The notes beneath the pieces are model-generated. The model was not told where the DNA came from. It worked only from the letters and a program-made list of their open reading frames with translations, and did no database searches. From Gemmatimonadaceae bacterium (lineage in GTDB: Bacteria; Gemmatimonadota; Gemmatimonadetes; Gemmatimonadales; Gemmatimonadaceae), in NCBI GenBank assembly GCA_025929535.1, contig JAICLZ010000012.1, positions 1 through 64,000 on the forward strand: DNA of 64,000 bases. Reading direction: 5' to 3'. Positions 38,472 through 46,483 of the stretch are shown here, in pieces (positions within the stretch are counted from its first letter, which is position 1; every line of letters starts with the position of its first letter). The translations under genes and the position numbers were made by a program.

Positions 38472-38800
38472 TGGCTCGCGACGCGAACGAACCCACTGGG
38501 GACGAAGAGAAAGCCGACGACCCCGTGCTGCTCTACAGCCGGGGATTGCCCGGCGGCGGCGTGGTGACGATCGAGGCCATTTCGAAGGAAACGCCGGAGG
38601 TCACCGCGCGCGTGTCGGTGGAGCGGCGCATCGATCCGCAGCGGCGCGATGGACACGAGCCGCCGGTGATCGCCGAGGCGCAGGCGCCGACGCAGTCCAC
38701 CGCGTTCAAGGAGCTCTACCGGATCGCGTCGGACAACGTCGCGGTGGCGCGTGGCCTCATCAAATGGCAGGCGCGCAAGCGCGAGGACTCCGGGCCGTGA
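38471..38800 (+). CDS. Small soluble protein of unknown function
   Basis: This 109-residue protein has no signal peptide. The N-terminus is acidic (DANEPTGDEEKADD). A beta-rich middle (GGGVVTIEAISKETPEVTARVSVERR) is followed by a basic helix (STAFKELYRIASDNVAVARGLIKWQARK). The start overlaps the NlpC/P60 stop by one base, and a strong terminator follows, so the two form an operon. I do not recognise the family. The helical end may bind DNA, RNA or a partner. Confidence 0.65.
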   Translation: MARDANEPTGDEEKADDPVLLYSRGLPGGGVVTIEAISKETPEVTARVSVERRIDPQRRDGHEPPVIAEAQAPTQSTAFKELYRIASDNVAVARGLIKWQARKREDSGP

Positions 38801-38837
38801 GTCGCCGGTAGCGCACCGCATCCAGCTCGCGACTACG

Positions 38838-38870
38838 AAAAGGCTCCCGGCGCAGTGCCGGGAGCCTTTT
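38838..38870 (+). terminator. Strong intrinsic terminator (possibly bidirectional)
   Basis: AAAAGGCTCCCGGC and GCCGGGAGCCTTTT pair perfectly over 14 bases with loop GCAGT. It lies between the convergent genes ending at 38800 and 38903, with an A run on one side and a T run on the other. Confidence 0.92.
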
Positions 38871-38902
38871 CGTTGCATCCGCCCGTTGTTCGTGCTCGAC
38901 CG

Positions 38903-39271
38903 TCAGGCGCGGTTCCGATGTGCCGGCTCGTGATCGCGCGTTTCCGGTGTCGCGGCGAGCGCTCGCAGGACTTCGTCATCCACCGAATGAAGCGCCCCGG
39001 CCCGCACCGTCGCGACCCGCACCGGAAGCCCGGGAGCGGTCAGCGACTCGAGCCGCACGAGCAGCCGCGCAGACCCTCGGCCGATGACCATGTCTTCCGA
39101 GACCAGACGAGCGACGACCGTGACCAGCCAACGAGTGCCGTCATCGAGCGTGACGACGCGAGCGGGGTCCCTGGGCTCAGCCGGCGCGTACTCCGGCGCG
39201 CTCGCATTCGCGGCGGCTCGCAAAATGTTGCGAGGCAAGGACGTGGGACGAATGCGGCGGAAAGCGCCCAT
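38903..39271 (-). CDS. Protein of unknown function
   Basis: The product is 122 residues from the ATG at 39271, preceded by CAGGAG (12 residues shorter than the longest frame). The N-terminal part is basic (GAFRRIRPTSLPRNILRAA). A beta-rich core follows (RVVTLDDGTRWLVTVVARLV and LLVRLESLTAPGLPVRVATV). The end is acidic then His/Arg-rich. The family is not recognised. An inverted repeat at 39301-39330 lies 30 bases upstream. Confidence 0.6.
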   Translation of the reverse strand: MGAFRRIRPTSLPRNILRAAANASAPEYAPAEPRDPARVVTLDDGTRWLVTVVARLVSEDMVIGRGSARLLVRLESLTAPGLPVRVATVRAGALHSVDDEVLRALAATPETRDHEPAHRNRA

Positions 39272-39300
39272 GGTGGCTCCTGTTTTTTCCTTAGGCACAT

Positions 39301-39330
39301 CTTGCAACTATAAGATTACCCGTTTGCAAG
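39301..39330 (-). promoter_or_regulatory. Inverted repeat upstream of the 38903-39271 gene
   Basis: CTTGCAA (39301-39307) and TTGCAAG (39324-39330) are perfect inverted copies 16 bases apart in an AT-richer patch. The spacing suits an operator for a dimeric regulator. No regulator can be named. Confidence 0.35.
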
Positions 39331-39380
39331 ACATGGGCCTTCCACGTGCGGCCGGGGTCTCGTCACGACCGCGCAACGAT

Positions 39381-40067
39381 TCAGCCGCCGAACCGAACTC
39401 CCCGCCTGCCGCCTCGGCGCTTCTTCGGTGCGTATCGGAACAGCTGCGCCGGCCGTCCGCGCCCTTCGCTGCGCCACTCGTCCGTTGGCTCGACCAGCCA
39501 CGCTGCGTGCAACGACCTGCGGAAGCTCGCCTTGTGCAGCCGCCGGCCGAGCAGAAGTTCGTATATCTCCTGCAGTTGCGTCAGCGTGAAGGTGGACGGC
39601 AGCAGATGAAACGCGATCGGGGATTGATCGAGGCGCGCGCTCAGCGAGCTCCGTACACTTTCGAGCATCGCGCGCTGTCTGGGTGGCAGAGGCGGCAGAT
39701 CATCCACGGCGTGCCACGTGGCCTTTCCCCCCACCTCTTCTCCAGTCTGCCGGTCCACGAGCGCCAGAAAGGCGACGGAGAGCGCCGTTCCGGAAGGGTG
39801 CCGCCGTCCGCCGCCGAAGGCACCAGCCTGCTCGATCAACGACGGAGCGGAGCCGAGCGTTTGCCTGGAGAGCTCGGCGGCCTCGTCATCGATGGTCTCG
39901 TCCGGGCGCAGCGATCGCCACGGCAACTGCCATCGCTCCCGCGATCCGGCTGGCGCCCGCGCGAGGAGCACCATCAGCCGGCGGCCGCGCGGCGTGAGAA
40001 TCACGACGTCGATGGACGGAGCGGTGCGGCGCGATCTCGCGCGGGGAGCCGAAGTGCGAGCGGGCAT
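39381..40067 (-). CDS. Nudix-domain transcriptional regulator, NrtR-like
   Basis: This 228-residue protein has a Nudix-like domain at about 18-140 and a C-terminal winged helix at about 150-215 (STFTLTQLQEIYELLLGRRL, then KASFRRSLHAAWLVEP). This matches the NrtR layout, where the Nudix part is a ligand sensor. The Nudix box is degraded: REUXEE reads AAELSRQTLGS, so catalysis is unlikely. NrtR controls NAD metabolism in many bacteria; related proteins sense sugars. No NAD gene is adjacent. The gene has its own palindrome and promoter immediately before the ATG, suggesting self-regulation. The N-terminal ~15 residues are basic. Confidence 0.82.
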   Translation of the reverse strand: MPARTSAPRARSRRTAPSIDVVILTPRGRRLMVLLARAPAGSRERWQLPWRSLRPDETIDDEAAELSRQTLGSAPSLIEQAGAFGGGRRHPSGTALSVAFLALVDRQTGEEVGGKATWHAVDDLPPLPPRQRAMLESVRSSLSARLDQSPIAFHLLPSTFTLTQLQEIYELLLGRRLHKASFRRSLHAAWLVEPTDEWRSEGRGRPAQLFRYAPKKRRGGRRGVRFGG

Positions 40068-40074
40068 GATCGGA

Positions 40075-40102
40075 ATTAGTCGCCTTTCGCGACTAATGTC
40101 AA
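40075..40102 (-). promoter_or_regulatory. Promoter with nested palindromic operator of the Nudix regulator gene
   Basis: On the minus strand TTGACA (40102-40097) is a perfect -35, overlapping the stop codon of the upstream GH3 gene. ACTAAT (40080-40075) at 16-base spacing is the likely -10. A perfect 9-base inverted repeat, ATTAGTCGC / GCGACTAAT with a 5-base spacer, spans 40075-40097 and so fills the promoter. The predicted start of transcription falls at, or one base before, the ATG. Confidence 0.7.
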
Positions 40103-41913
40103 GGACCGGGGATCGTGATCGGCAGCTTCCCCGTCATCGGGGCGAGTCCCAGCACTGCGCGCGCCGCCGCTCCCTGCGACACCGGGAACCCGCCCCACGC
40201 CACGACGTACGCGGACACATCCGGAATCTGCTGGAGAAAATACGGGTTCCCGAACGCCATCACGATCGGATGCTCCTTCCGGTGCTGCAGCTCCTCGATG
40301 AAGTCCACGAACGCCTTGGGCGCGTTGATGGTCGTCACCGTCGAGCCGTGGGCGACGTACGAGCTCACCAGAATCACGTCCGCCGAGTCCGCGATCGACA
40401 ACAGCCGGTAGAAATCCGGGCGCTCGTCGTCCGCATCCACGTACTCCGGGCGCAGCGCCGGGAACACCTTCCGCAGCTCCGCATCGAACGTCAGCCCCGC
40501 GCCCAGGTCGGCACGATGCGCGAAGCTCACCGAGAGAATCCGGGCGCCGTGATTGAGCCGGCTGAATGGAAGCTGATGCGCGCTGTCGCGCACGAGGGTG
40601 ATCGACCGCTCGGCCGCGAGCCGCGCGACCGCCGCGTTCGCCGAATCCCCGACGATCGCCCTCGCGCTGTCGAGGTCCACCACACGGGCGCCCCGCAGTC
40701 CGAGGCGCGCCTTCATGGCGAGAATTCTCCGCACCGACTCGTCGAGCCGCGCCTCGGAGTAGCGGCCCGCGCTCACGCCCGCGACCACCGCATCCACCGT
40801 CGTTGCGACATCCTGTGGCTGCAGCAGCACGTCGGCCCCCGCCGCGACCGCCATCTGCGCGGCCTTCACCGCACCGTAGCTGTTGAGTACGCCCTGCATG
40901 TCCATCGCGTCGGAGACCACGAGGCCGTGAAAGTGCATCTCGTCGCGCAGGAGCGACGTGAGCACGTTGTGCGAGAGCGTTCCCGGTACGCCACTCGAGT
41001 CGAGCGCCGGCATCGACCCGTGGAAGGTCATGATCGCGCCCACGTCCGCCCTCACCGCCGCCTCGAACGGCACGAGCTCTACGCTGTCGAGCCGCGCGCG
41101 CGACACACGCACCACCGGCAGCGCGAGGTGGGAATTCGTACCGGTGTCGCCGTGTCCCGGGAAATGCTTCCCGGTCGCGATCATCCCATGCTCCTGCACG
41201 CCATGAATGAACGCAGTGCCGAGCTGCGCGACGAGCGCGGGATCCTCCCCGAAGGAGCGCGTGCTGATCACGGGGTTCGCGGGATTGTTGTTCACATCGA
41301 GAATCGGCGAGAAGTCGATGTGAAATCCGAGCGCGCGCCCCTCGATCGCCGTGATGCGTCCCTGTTCGTACGCGAGCACGGTGTCGCGCGTGGCGCCGAT
41401 CGCCATCTCCGGCGGAAACAGCACCGCGCCGCCCAGGTCGATGCCATTGGGAAGAAAGTATCCGCCGCGCGCGCGATAGCCGGCGCCGAACTCGAGGTCG
41501 CCCCCCACGAGCAGCGGCAGATCGCTCATGCGCTGCAGGGCATTCAGCTTCGCCGCAATCTCGAGCGGGGAGCCCACCGACATGATGACCCCGCCCACGT
41601 GCTGCTGCGTGATCCACGCGCTGATCTTCCGCCACTGCGGCGAATCGGACGACACGTAGTCGCCGTACACCTGCGGCCACACCATCTGAGCCGCCTTGTC
41701 GCGCAACGACATCCCCGCGAGCACGCAGTCTGCCCACTCCGCCTCGCTCTTCGAGGCGCACCGTGACGAGTGTGGCCGGCTCCCCGCCGCAGGTGCTGCT
41801 GGAGCCCCGCTCCCGGCACGTGCTCCCGTGGACGTGCACGCCGCAATCAACAGCATGGCGGCCACGAGCGCACGCGAGGATCTCCGCACCGGCTGCCGCC
41901 ATCCGGTTGTCAC
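40099..41913 (-). CDS. Glycoside hydrolase family 3 lipoprotein (beta-N-acetylhexosaminidase-like)
   Basis: The 604-residue protein has a lipoprotein signal (lipobox IAAC, Cys26), a GH3 TIM-barrel and a C-terminal alpha/beta domain. The NagZ motif appears as KHFPGHGDTGTNSH, and the nucleophile Asp lies in VVSDAMDMQGV. It probably removes N-acetylglucosamine from muropeptides or chitin-like chains outside the cytoplasm. The lipobox would make it an envelope enzyme, unlike cytoplasmic NagZ. The GTG start overlaps the upstream yggX-like stop by four bases. Confidence 0.92.
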   Translation of the reverse strand: MTTGWRQPVRRSSRALVAAMLLIAACTSTGARAGSGAPAAPAAGSRPHSSRCASKSEAEWADCVLAGMSLRDKAAQMVWPQVYGDYVSSDSPQWRKISAWITQQHVGGVIMSVGSPLEIAAKLNALQRMSDLPLLVGGDLEFGAGYRARGGYFLPNGIDLGGAVLFPPEMAIGATRDTVLAYEQGRITAIEGRALGFHIDFSPILDVNNNPANPVISTRSFGEDPALVAQLGTAFIHGVQEHGMIATGKHFPGHGDTGTNSHLALPVVRVSRARLDSVELVPFEAAVRADVGAIMTFHGSMPALDSSGVPGTLSHNVLTSLLRDEMHFHGLVVSDAMDMQGVLNSYGAVKAAQMAVAAGADVLLQPQDVATTVDAVVAGVSAGRYSEARLDESVRRILAMKARLGLRGARVVDLDSARAIVGDSANAAVARLAAERSITLVRDSAHQLPFSRLNHGARILSVSFAHRADLGAGLTFDAELRKVFPALRPEYVDADDERPDFYRLLSIADSADVILVSSYVAHGSTVTTINAPKAFVDFIEELQHRKEHPIVMAFGNPYFLQQIPDVSAYVVAWGGFPVSQGAAARAVLGLAPMTGKLPITIPGP

Positions 41914-42188
41914 CAGTTGATCGTGCCCTGCTTGCTCGTGTCCACCTGCTCATCTTTCCCGGTCTTGAACAGGAACGTCTCCATGTTCTTCGTCAGGAAC
42001 TGGCGCGCCTGCGGGTCCATCAGATTCAGACCATAGTGGTTGATCAGCATCGTCTGCTGCTTCAGCCACAGCTTCCAGCACTCGCTGCAGATCTCTTCCT
42101 GCGCCCGGGCGCCGAGCAGTCCGGGAAGCGGTGGACGCTCGAGCCCCTCGCGCGTGTTGCCACAGCGAGTGCACGTCACTTCAGCCAT
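41910..42188 (-). CDS. YggX-like Fe(II)-trafficking / oxidative-damage protection protein
   Basis: The 92-residue protein matches the YggX family: the helix WKLWLKQQTMLINHYGLNLM and the following DPQARQFLTKNMETFLF. Unlike E. coli YggX, which has a single conserved Cys, this one has four in two pairs, CTRC (6-9) and CSEC, enough for a zinc or rubredoxin-like iron site. It is thought to protect Fe-S clusters and carry labile iron in the cytoplasm. It is coupled to the GH3 gene by a GTGA overlap. Confidence 0.85.
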   Translation of the reverse strand: MAEVTCTRCGNTREGLERPPLPGLLGARAQEEICSECWKLWLKQQTMLINHYGLNLMDPQARQFLTKNMETFLFKTGKDEQVDTSKQGTINW

Positions 42189-42220
42189 CGGTCACTCTCG
42201 AAAGCGGGGTTCGCGCGCGC

Positions 42221-42970
42221 TCAGGCGCGCGCGTAGCGGATCTTCGCCAGGCGTACCGCGGCGAGCATGCGGATGTACACCCAGCCGATGTCGAACTCGT
42301 ACCACTTCGCCTTGAACTTCGCGGAGTGCGGGTCTGCGTGGTGATTGTTGTGCAACTCCTCGCCACCCAGCCAGATCGCGATCGGCGAGATGTTCCGGCT
42401 CTCATCCTTCACATTGAAGTTCCGGTAGCCCAGCGCGTGTCCGACGCCGTTGATGATCCCGGCCGCCCAGAACGGAATCCAGAGCATCTGCACGGCCCAC
42501 ACGAGCGGTCCGATGTAGAAGCCGAACAGGTACACGTCGATCGTGAGCATGACCACGATGCCGAGCCAGTTGAGGCGCGCGAGCACGTAGCGCTCGAGCC
42601 AGTCGTTGGGCGTCCCCTTCCCGTATTTCTCGAGGATCCCGGGCTGGCGAACCGCCTGGCGATAGTAGAACGCCCCCTTCAGGATGATCTCGCGCAGCCC
42701 TTCCATGACGGGAGAGTGCGGATCGCCCTCGCGGTCCGCGAACGCGTGATGCTTTCGATGGCAGGCTACCCACTCCTGCGTCACGATCGACGTCGAGAGC
42801 CACAGCCACACCCGCATCGGGATCTCGGCCAGCTTGCTGAACGTCACGCCGCGGTGCGTCTGCGCGCGATGCAGAAAGAGCGTCACACAGACGTTCGTGA
42901 GGTGACCGGCGATGATCACGAAGAGCACCGGTTTCCACCAGTGCGTCGCCCACATTGCGAATCCTGGCAT
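42221..42970 (-). CDS. Acyl-CoA/fatty-acid desaturase
   Basis: The 249-residue membrane desaturase has the three His boxes HRAQTHR, HRKHH and HNNHH, which bind the di-iron site, and hydrophobic segments near the N-terminus and between boxes two and three. It inserts a double bond in acyl chains (stearoyl-CoA desaturase type) to tune membrane fluidity. AGGA precedes the ATG. It lies upstream of the YggX-like gene by 32 bases on the same strand, so iron supply and an iron enzyme may share a transcript. Confidence 0.93.
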   Translation of the reverse strand: MPGFAMWATHWWKPVLFVIIAGHLTNVCVTLFLHRAQTHRGVTFSKLAEIPMRVWLWLSTSIVTQEWVACHRKHHAFADREGDPHSPVMEGLREIILKGAFYYRQAVRQPGILEKYGKGTPNDWLERYVLARLNWLGIVVMLTIDVYLFGFYIGPLVWAVQMLWIPFWAAGIINGVGHALGYRNFNVKDESRNISPIAIWLGGEELHNNHHADPHSAKFKAKWYEFDIGWVYIRMLAAVRLAKIRYARA

Positions 42971-43128
42971 TGCGTCCTGACCTGAAGATGAAAGCGCCGT
43001 TGCGCCACCCGCGAGGAGCGGCCCGGAGGGAACATCGATTCGGCTGCGAAGGGCCGGATTGCGCGCGCGAAATGTCCCGACTCACAATCTACTGCCCAAG
43101 GAAAGCCACAGCCACTGCCGGACCACGA

Positions 43129-43160
43129 CGCCGGGCGATCCTGCAGCCTCGCGCCCGGCG
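43129..43160 (-). terminator. Hairpin after the M1 aminopeptidase gene
   Basis: The 9-base arms CGCCGGGCG and CGCCCGGCG, with a 14-base loop, sit five bases past the stop. No T run follows. The 194-base gap 42971-43164 otherwise holds nothing I can support. Confidence 0.4.
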
Positions 43161-43164
43161 CTAC

Positions 43165-45234
43165 CTAGGGATGTGTATTCATTGAGCTTACGAGACCGCC
43201 GGTGGTCACGGGACCCATCTTGTCCCCCGGCGGAGCGCTTCCCCACGTATCGTTTGACGAGTTGAAGTCGGGAACGGTACCGTCGGGCCACAGCCGGATG
43301 CCCGCCAGCGGAGCGTGCACCGGGATCGTCGCCGTATAGCGATCGCCCAGATACCAGACGTCGACGGGCAGCTTCACGTCCTGCGTCGAGCCGTCGGAGA
43401 GCTTGAGCCGCATCTCCACCGGAAACGGGATCGACGTGTGCCGCCGAAGCTGGATCATGGCGATGCTCCGCCCGTCGCTCGAGATCGTCGCCGCGGTGTC
43501 GATCCCGATGTCGAGCACGTCGTTCGTGTAGAAGAAGCCGCGCCAGAACCACGCGAGATCCTTGCCCGTGGAGCTCTCGATCGAGCGGAAGAAATCGGCC
43601 GGCGTCGGATGCTTGAACGCCCAGGCGGCGGCATAGTCGCGGAACGCATGATCGAACTCCGCGCGTCCGACCACGTGATTGCGCAGTGCGAGGAGCACCG
43701 CAGCGGGCTTTCGATAGCCGATCGCCCCCAAGGCTTCGGGCGGCACGCGGTCCGGCGGCGTCATGAGCGGACGCTGCTCGCCCGTGAGCACGCTCGCCTT
43801 CCAGTTGTCGATGTACTCCGGCCACTGGTAGTTGCGCGGGAATCGCTGCTCGTTCGAGAACGTATTGATGTACGTGTTGAACCCCTCGTCCATCCACGCA
43901 TACCGCCGCTCGTTGGAGCCCACGATCATCGGAAACCACTCGTGGCCGTGCTCGTGATCGAGCGTGCCGAACACGCCGTTCGGATCCGACTCCTGCGACG
44001 CGTAGTTCACGAACACGAGCATCGGGTACTCCATCCCGCCAACCGGGCCGGCTACGGAGGTCGCCTGCGGATACGGAAACGGCATCACGAACTGCGAGTA
44101 GGTCCTGATCGTCCACTGCGTCTCTTCGGCCGCTCGCGCCCATTCCGCACCCGCCTTCGGCCACTCGTAGTACGCCTGCGTGAGCACTCCTTTCCAGCTC
44201 GTCGCGTCCCAGCGGAAGTCCGGCGCGCCCGCCCAAGCCACATCGCGCACGTGCTGCGCGCGAAAGCGCCACGTCTTCGTGCCCGCCGTCGCCAGCGGCC
44301 TCGATTCGGCCTCGCCGATGATCCGAACGATCGAGTCGCTGCGCGCCGCCGTTGCCAGGCGGGCCTGCTGCGCCGCCGTGAGCACCTCCTGCGGATTCTG
44401 CAGCACGCCGCTGCCCGCAACCACGTAGCCGGCCGGCACGGTCACCGCGAAGCTGATGTCGCCGTACTCGAGATAGAACTCGCCCTGTCCGAGATAGGGA
44501 TCGGTATTCCAGCCGCGTACGTCATCGTAGACGTCCACGCGCGGGTACCACTGCGCGATCTCGTACAGCGGTCCATCCCGCGCCATGCGGTCGGAGCCAT
44601 GCTCCGGCACCGCGAATCCGTAGTCCATCGCGATCGTCACCTTCCCGCCTCGCGGCGCGAGCGGCTCGGGCAACTGCACACGCATCTGCGTCCCGCTCAC
44701 CTCCGATGCCGCACGCGTGCCGTTCGCGACGAGATTCTGGATCTCGTAGCCACCATCGAAGCCCCGATCGCCGAAGCGCGTGTCCTCCGGAAAGAGGTAC
44801 GAGCCTGCACTCCCCGGCTTGTACAGATTCTGGTCGAGCTGCATCCACACGTAGCGCAGCGTGTCGGGCGAGTTGTTCGTGTACGCGAGCGTGACGTGCC
44901 CCTTTATCGTGTGGCGTGTCGTATCGAGCGTCGCCACGATGTCGTAGTCCGCTCGCTGCTGCCAATACTCGGGGCCAGGGCGGCCGGATGCCTCGCGCAC
45001 CTTGCTCGGCGGCGGCCAGTCCATCCGGTCCAGTCGCGCGAACGGGTCGGGTCGCGTCATCAAACGCGGGTCACGCTCCGTCTCGGCGGATCGCACCACC
45101 GGAACGGTCAGTGACTCCACACGCACCGGCGCCACAGCGGGCGATGCTGCCTGCGATGGATGCGATACGGGAGAGCACGCGACCACACTCACAACGGCGG
45201 CTATTACCGGAACGCGCACTGGGTACCTGGCCAT
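43165..45234 (-). CDS. M1-family zinc metallopeptidase lipoprotein
   Basis: The 689-residue protein has a lipobox (VVAC, Cys20) and the gluzincin fold. The zinc site is HEHGH (HExxH) with the third ligand Glu 18 residues later in AWMDEGFN. The substrate motif GAMEN appears as GGMEYP. It cleaves N-terminal residues from peptides, probably on the periplasmic side. The N-terminal beta domain (about 90-290) and C-terminal part are as in the family, though this one lacks the large ERAP1-like helical domain. Confidence 0.93.
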   Translation of the reverse strand: MARYPVRVPVIAAVVSVVACSPVSHPSQAASPAVAPVRVESLTVPVVRSAETERDPRLMTRPDPFARLDRMDWPPPSKVREASGRPGPEYWQQRADYDIVATLDTTRHTIKGHVTLAYTNNSPDTLRYVWMQLDQNLYKPGSAGSYLFPEDTRFGDRGFDGGYEIQNLVANGTRAASEVSGTQMRVQLPEPLAPRGGKVTIAMDYGFAVPEHGSDRMARDGPLYEIAQWYPRVDVYDDVRGWNTDPYLGQGEFYLEYGDISFAVTVPAGYVVAGSGVLQNPQEVLTAAQQARLATAARSDSIVRIIGEAESRPLATAGTKTWRFRAQHVRDVAWAGAPDFRWDATSWKGVLTQAYYEWPKAGAEWARAAEETQWTIRTYSQFVMPFPYPQATSVAGPVGGMEYPMLVFVNYASQESDPNGVFGTLDHEHGHEWFPMIVGSNERRYAWMDEGFNTYINTFSNEQRFPRNYQWPEYIDNWKASVLTGEQRPLMTPPDRVPPEALGAIGYRKPAAVLLALRNHVVGRAEFDHAFRDYAAAWAFKHPTPADFFRSIESSTGKDLAWFWRGFFYTNDVLDIGIDTAATISSDGRSIAMIQLRRHTSIPFPVEMRLKLSDGSTQDVKLPVDVWYLGDRYTATIPVHAPLAGIRLWPDGTVPDFNSSNDTWGSAPPGDKMGPVTTGGLVSSMNTHP

Positions 45235-45397
45235 GGAAAAGGTTTCGAGTCCGATAGGGACAATTTAGCGAGCCGCGCATGTGGTCATGTGCGGCGCTAG
45301 CGGCCGCATCATTGGGAGCGCGGCGGCACTTGCTCGCGCGCCTGCTCTCCCGTACCCTGACTGCGTGACCACGACTTCCTCTCGCACGCGCGGAACG

Positions 45398-46483
45398 ATG
45401 ATCTCGGGACACGCGACCGCCGCCGGCACCGCGCGATACCGCACGCGCGTTGCCGCAAAGCTCGCGTCGGATTTCCTTCGTCCGCTCCCACCGTCGGGCG
45501 TGCTCGTCTCCTCGATCGGCCTCGGCAGTTATCTCGGCCAGTGCGACGATGCGGACGACATCCGGTATGCCGATACCGCGCACCACGCCATCGCCACGGG
45601 AATCAATCTGCTCGACAGCGCGATCAACTATCGCTGCCAGCGCTCGGAGCGCGCATTCGGCAAGGCGCTCTCGCGCGCCGTGCGGATGGAGACGGCCTCG
45701 CGCGATGAGCTGGTGGTGTGCACCAAGGGCGGCTACATCCCGCTCGATGGCACGCAACCCGCCAGTCGCGAGGATTACCAGGAGTACGTGCGGCGCGAGT
45801 ATCTCGAGCCGGGGATCATGCGCGCCGAAGACATCGTCGCCGGCGGACACTGTCTCACGCCGGACTTTCTCGCGAATCAAATCGCCCGAAGCCGCGCGAA
45901 CCTCGGTGTCGAGACGATCGATCTCTACTACCTGCACAATCCGGAGCAGCAGCTCGACGCGATCGAGGAGCCGGAGCTCGAACGGCGAATCCGTGCGGCA
46001 TTCGAAATGCTCGAAGCGCGGTGCGCGGCTGAAGAGATCGGTGCCTACGGATGCGCGACCTGGGGTGGCTTGCGAACCGCGCCGGGCGAGCGCGGGCACC
46101 TGAGCCTCGCCATGCTCGTGCAATGTGCGCGAGATGCCGGCGGAGTCGATCACCACTTCCAGGCCGTGCAGCTTCCGATCAACCTCGCGCTCAGCGAAGC
46201 CATTCGGGCCCCGACCCAGCGCATCGACGATCGCGTGCTCACTCTTCTCGAAGCCGCATCCGAGCTCGGCGTCGCGGTGATCGCGAGCGCGACGCTCCTG
46301 CAGTCCAAGCTCGCGAGCAGACTTCCTCAGCAGATGCGCGAAGCGCTCCCCGGATTGTCCACCGACGCGCAGCGCGCGATCGCCTTCGTGCGCGGGCTCC
46401 CCGTGATCAGCAGCGCGCTCGTCGGCATGCGCAGCGCCGGACACGTACGCGAAAACCTCGGCGCGGCCCGCGCCGCGCACTGA
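45398..46483 (+). CDS. Aldo/keto reductase
   Basis: The product is 361 residues from the ATG at 45398; GTG at 45365 is an alternative start. The AKR TIM-barrel shows LGSYLG at the first strand, NLLDSAINYRCQRSER (Asp and Tyr of the catalytic tetrad), LVVCTKGGY (Lys) and LYYLHNPEQQ (His). It reduces carbonyl compounds with NADPH. A long insertion after the Lys strand (about 115-155) is unusual. The substrate is not known. Confidence 0.85.
   Translation: MISGHATAAGTARYRTRVAAKLASDFLRPLPPSGVLVSSIGLGSYLGQCDDADDIRYADTAHHAIATGINLLDSAINYRCQRSERAFGKALSRAVRMETASRDELVVCTKGGYIPLDGTQPASREDYQEYVRREYLEPGIMRAEDIVAGGHCLTPDFLANQIARSRANLGVETIDLYYLHNPEQQLDAIEEPELERRIRAAFEMLEARCAAEEIGAYGCATWGGLRTAPGERGHLSLAMLVQCARDAGGVDHHFQAVQLPINLALSEAIRAPTQRIDDRVLTLLEAASELGVAVIASATLLQSKLASRLPQQMREALPGLSTDAQRAIAFVRGLPVISSALVGMRSAGHVRENLGAARAAH

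Noticed and set aside
42955-43185. 76-codon frame in the gap between the desaturase and the aminopeptidase
   Set aside because: No ribosome site, Arg-rich noise, and it overlaps both flanking genes.
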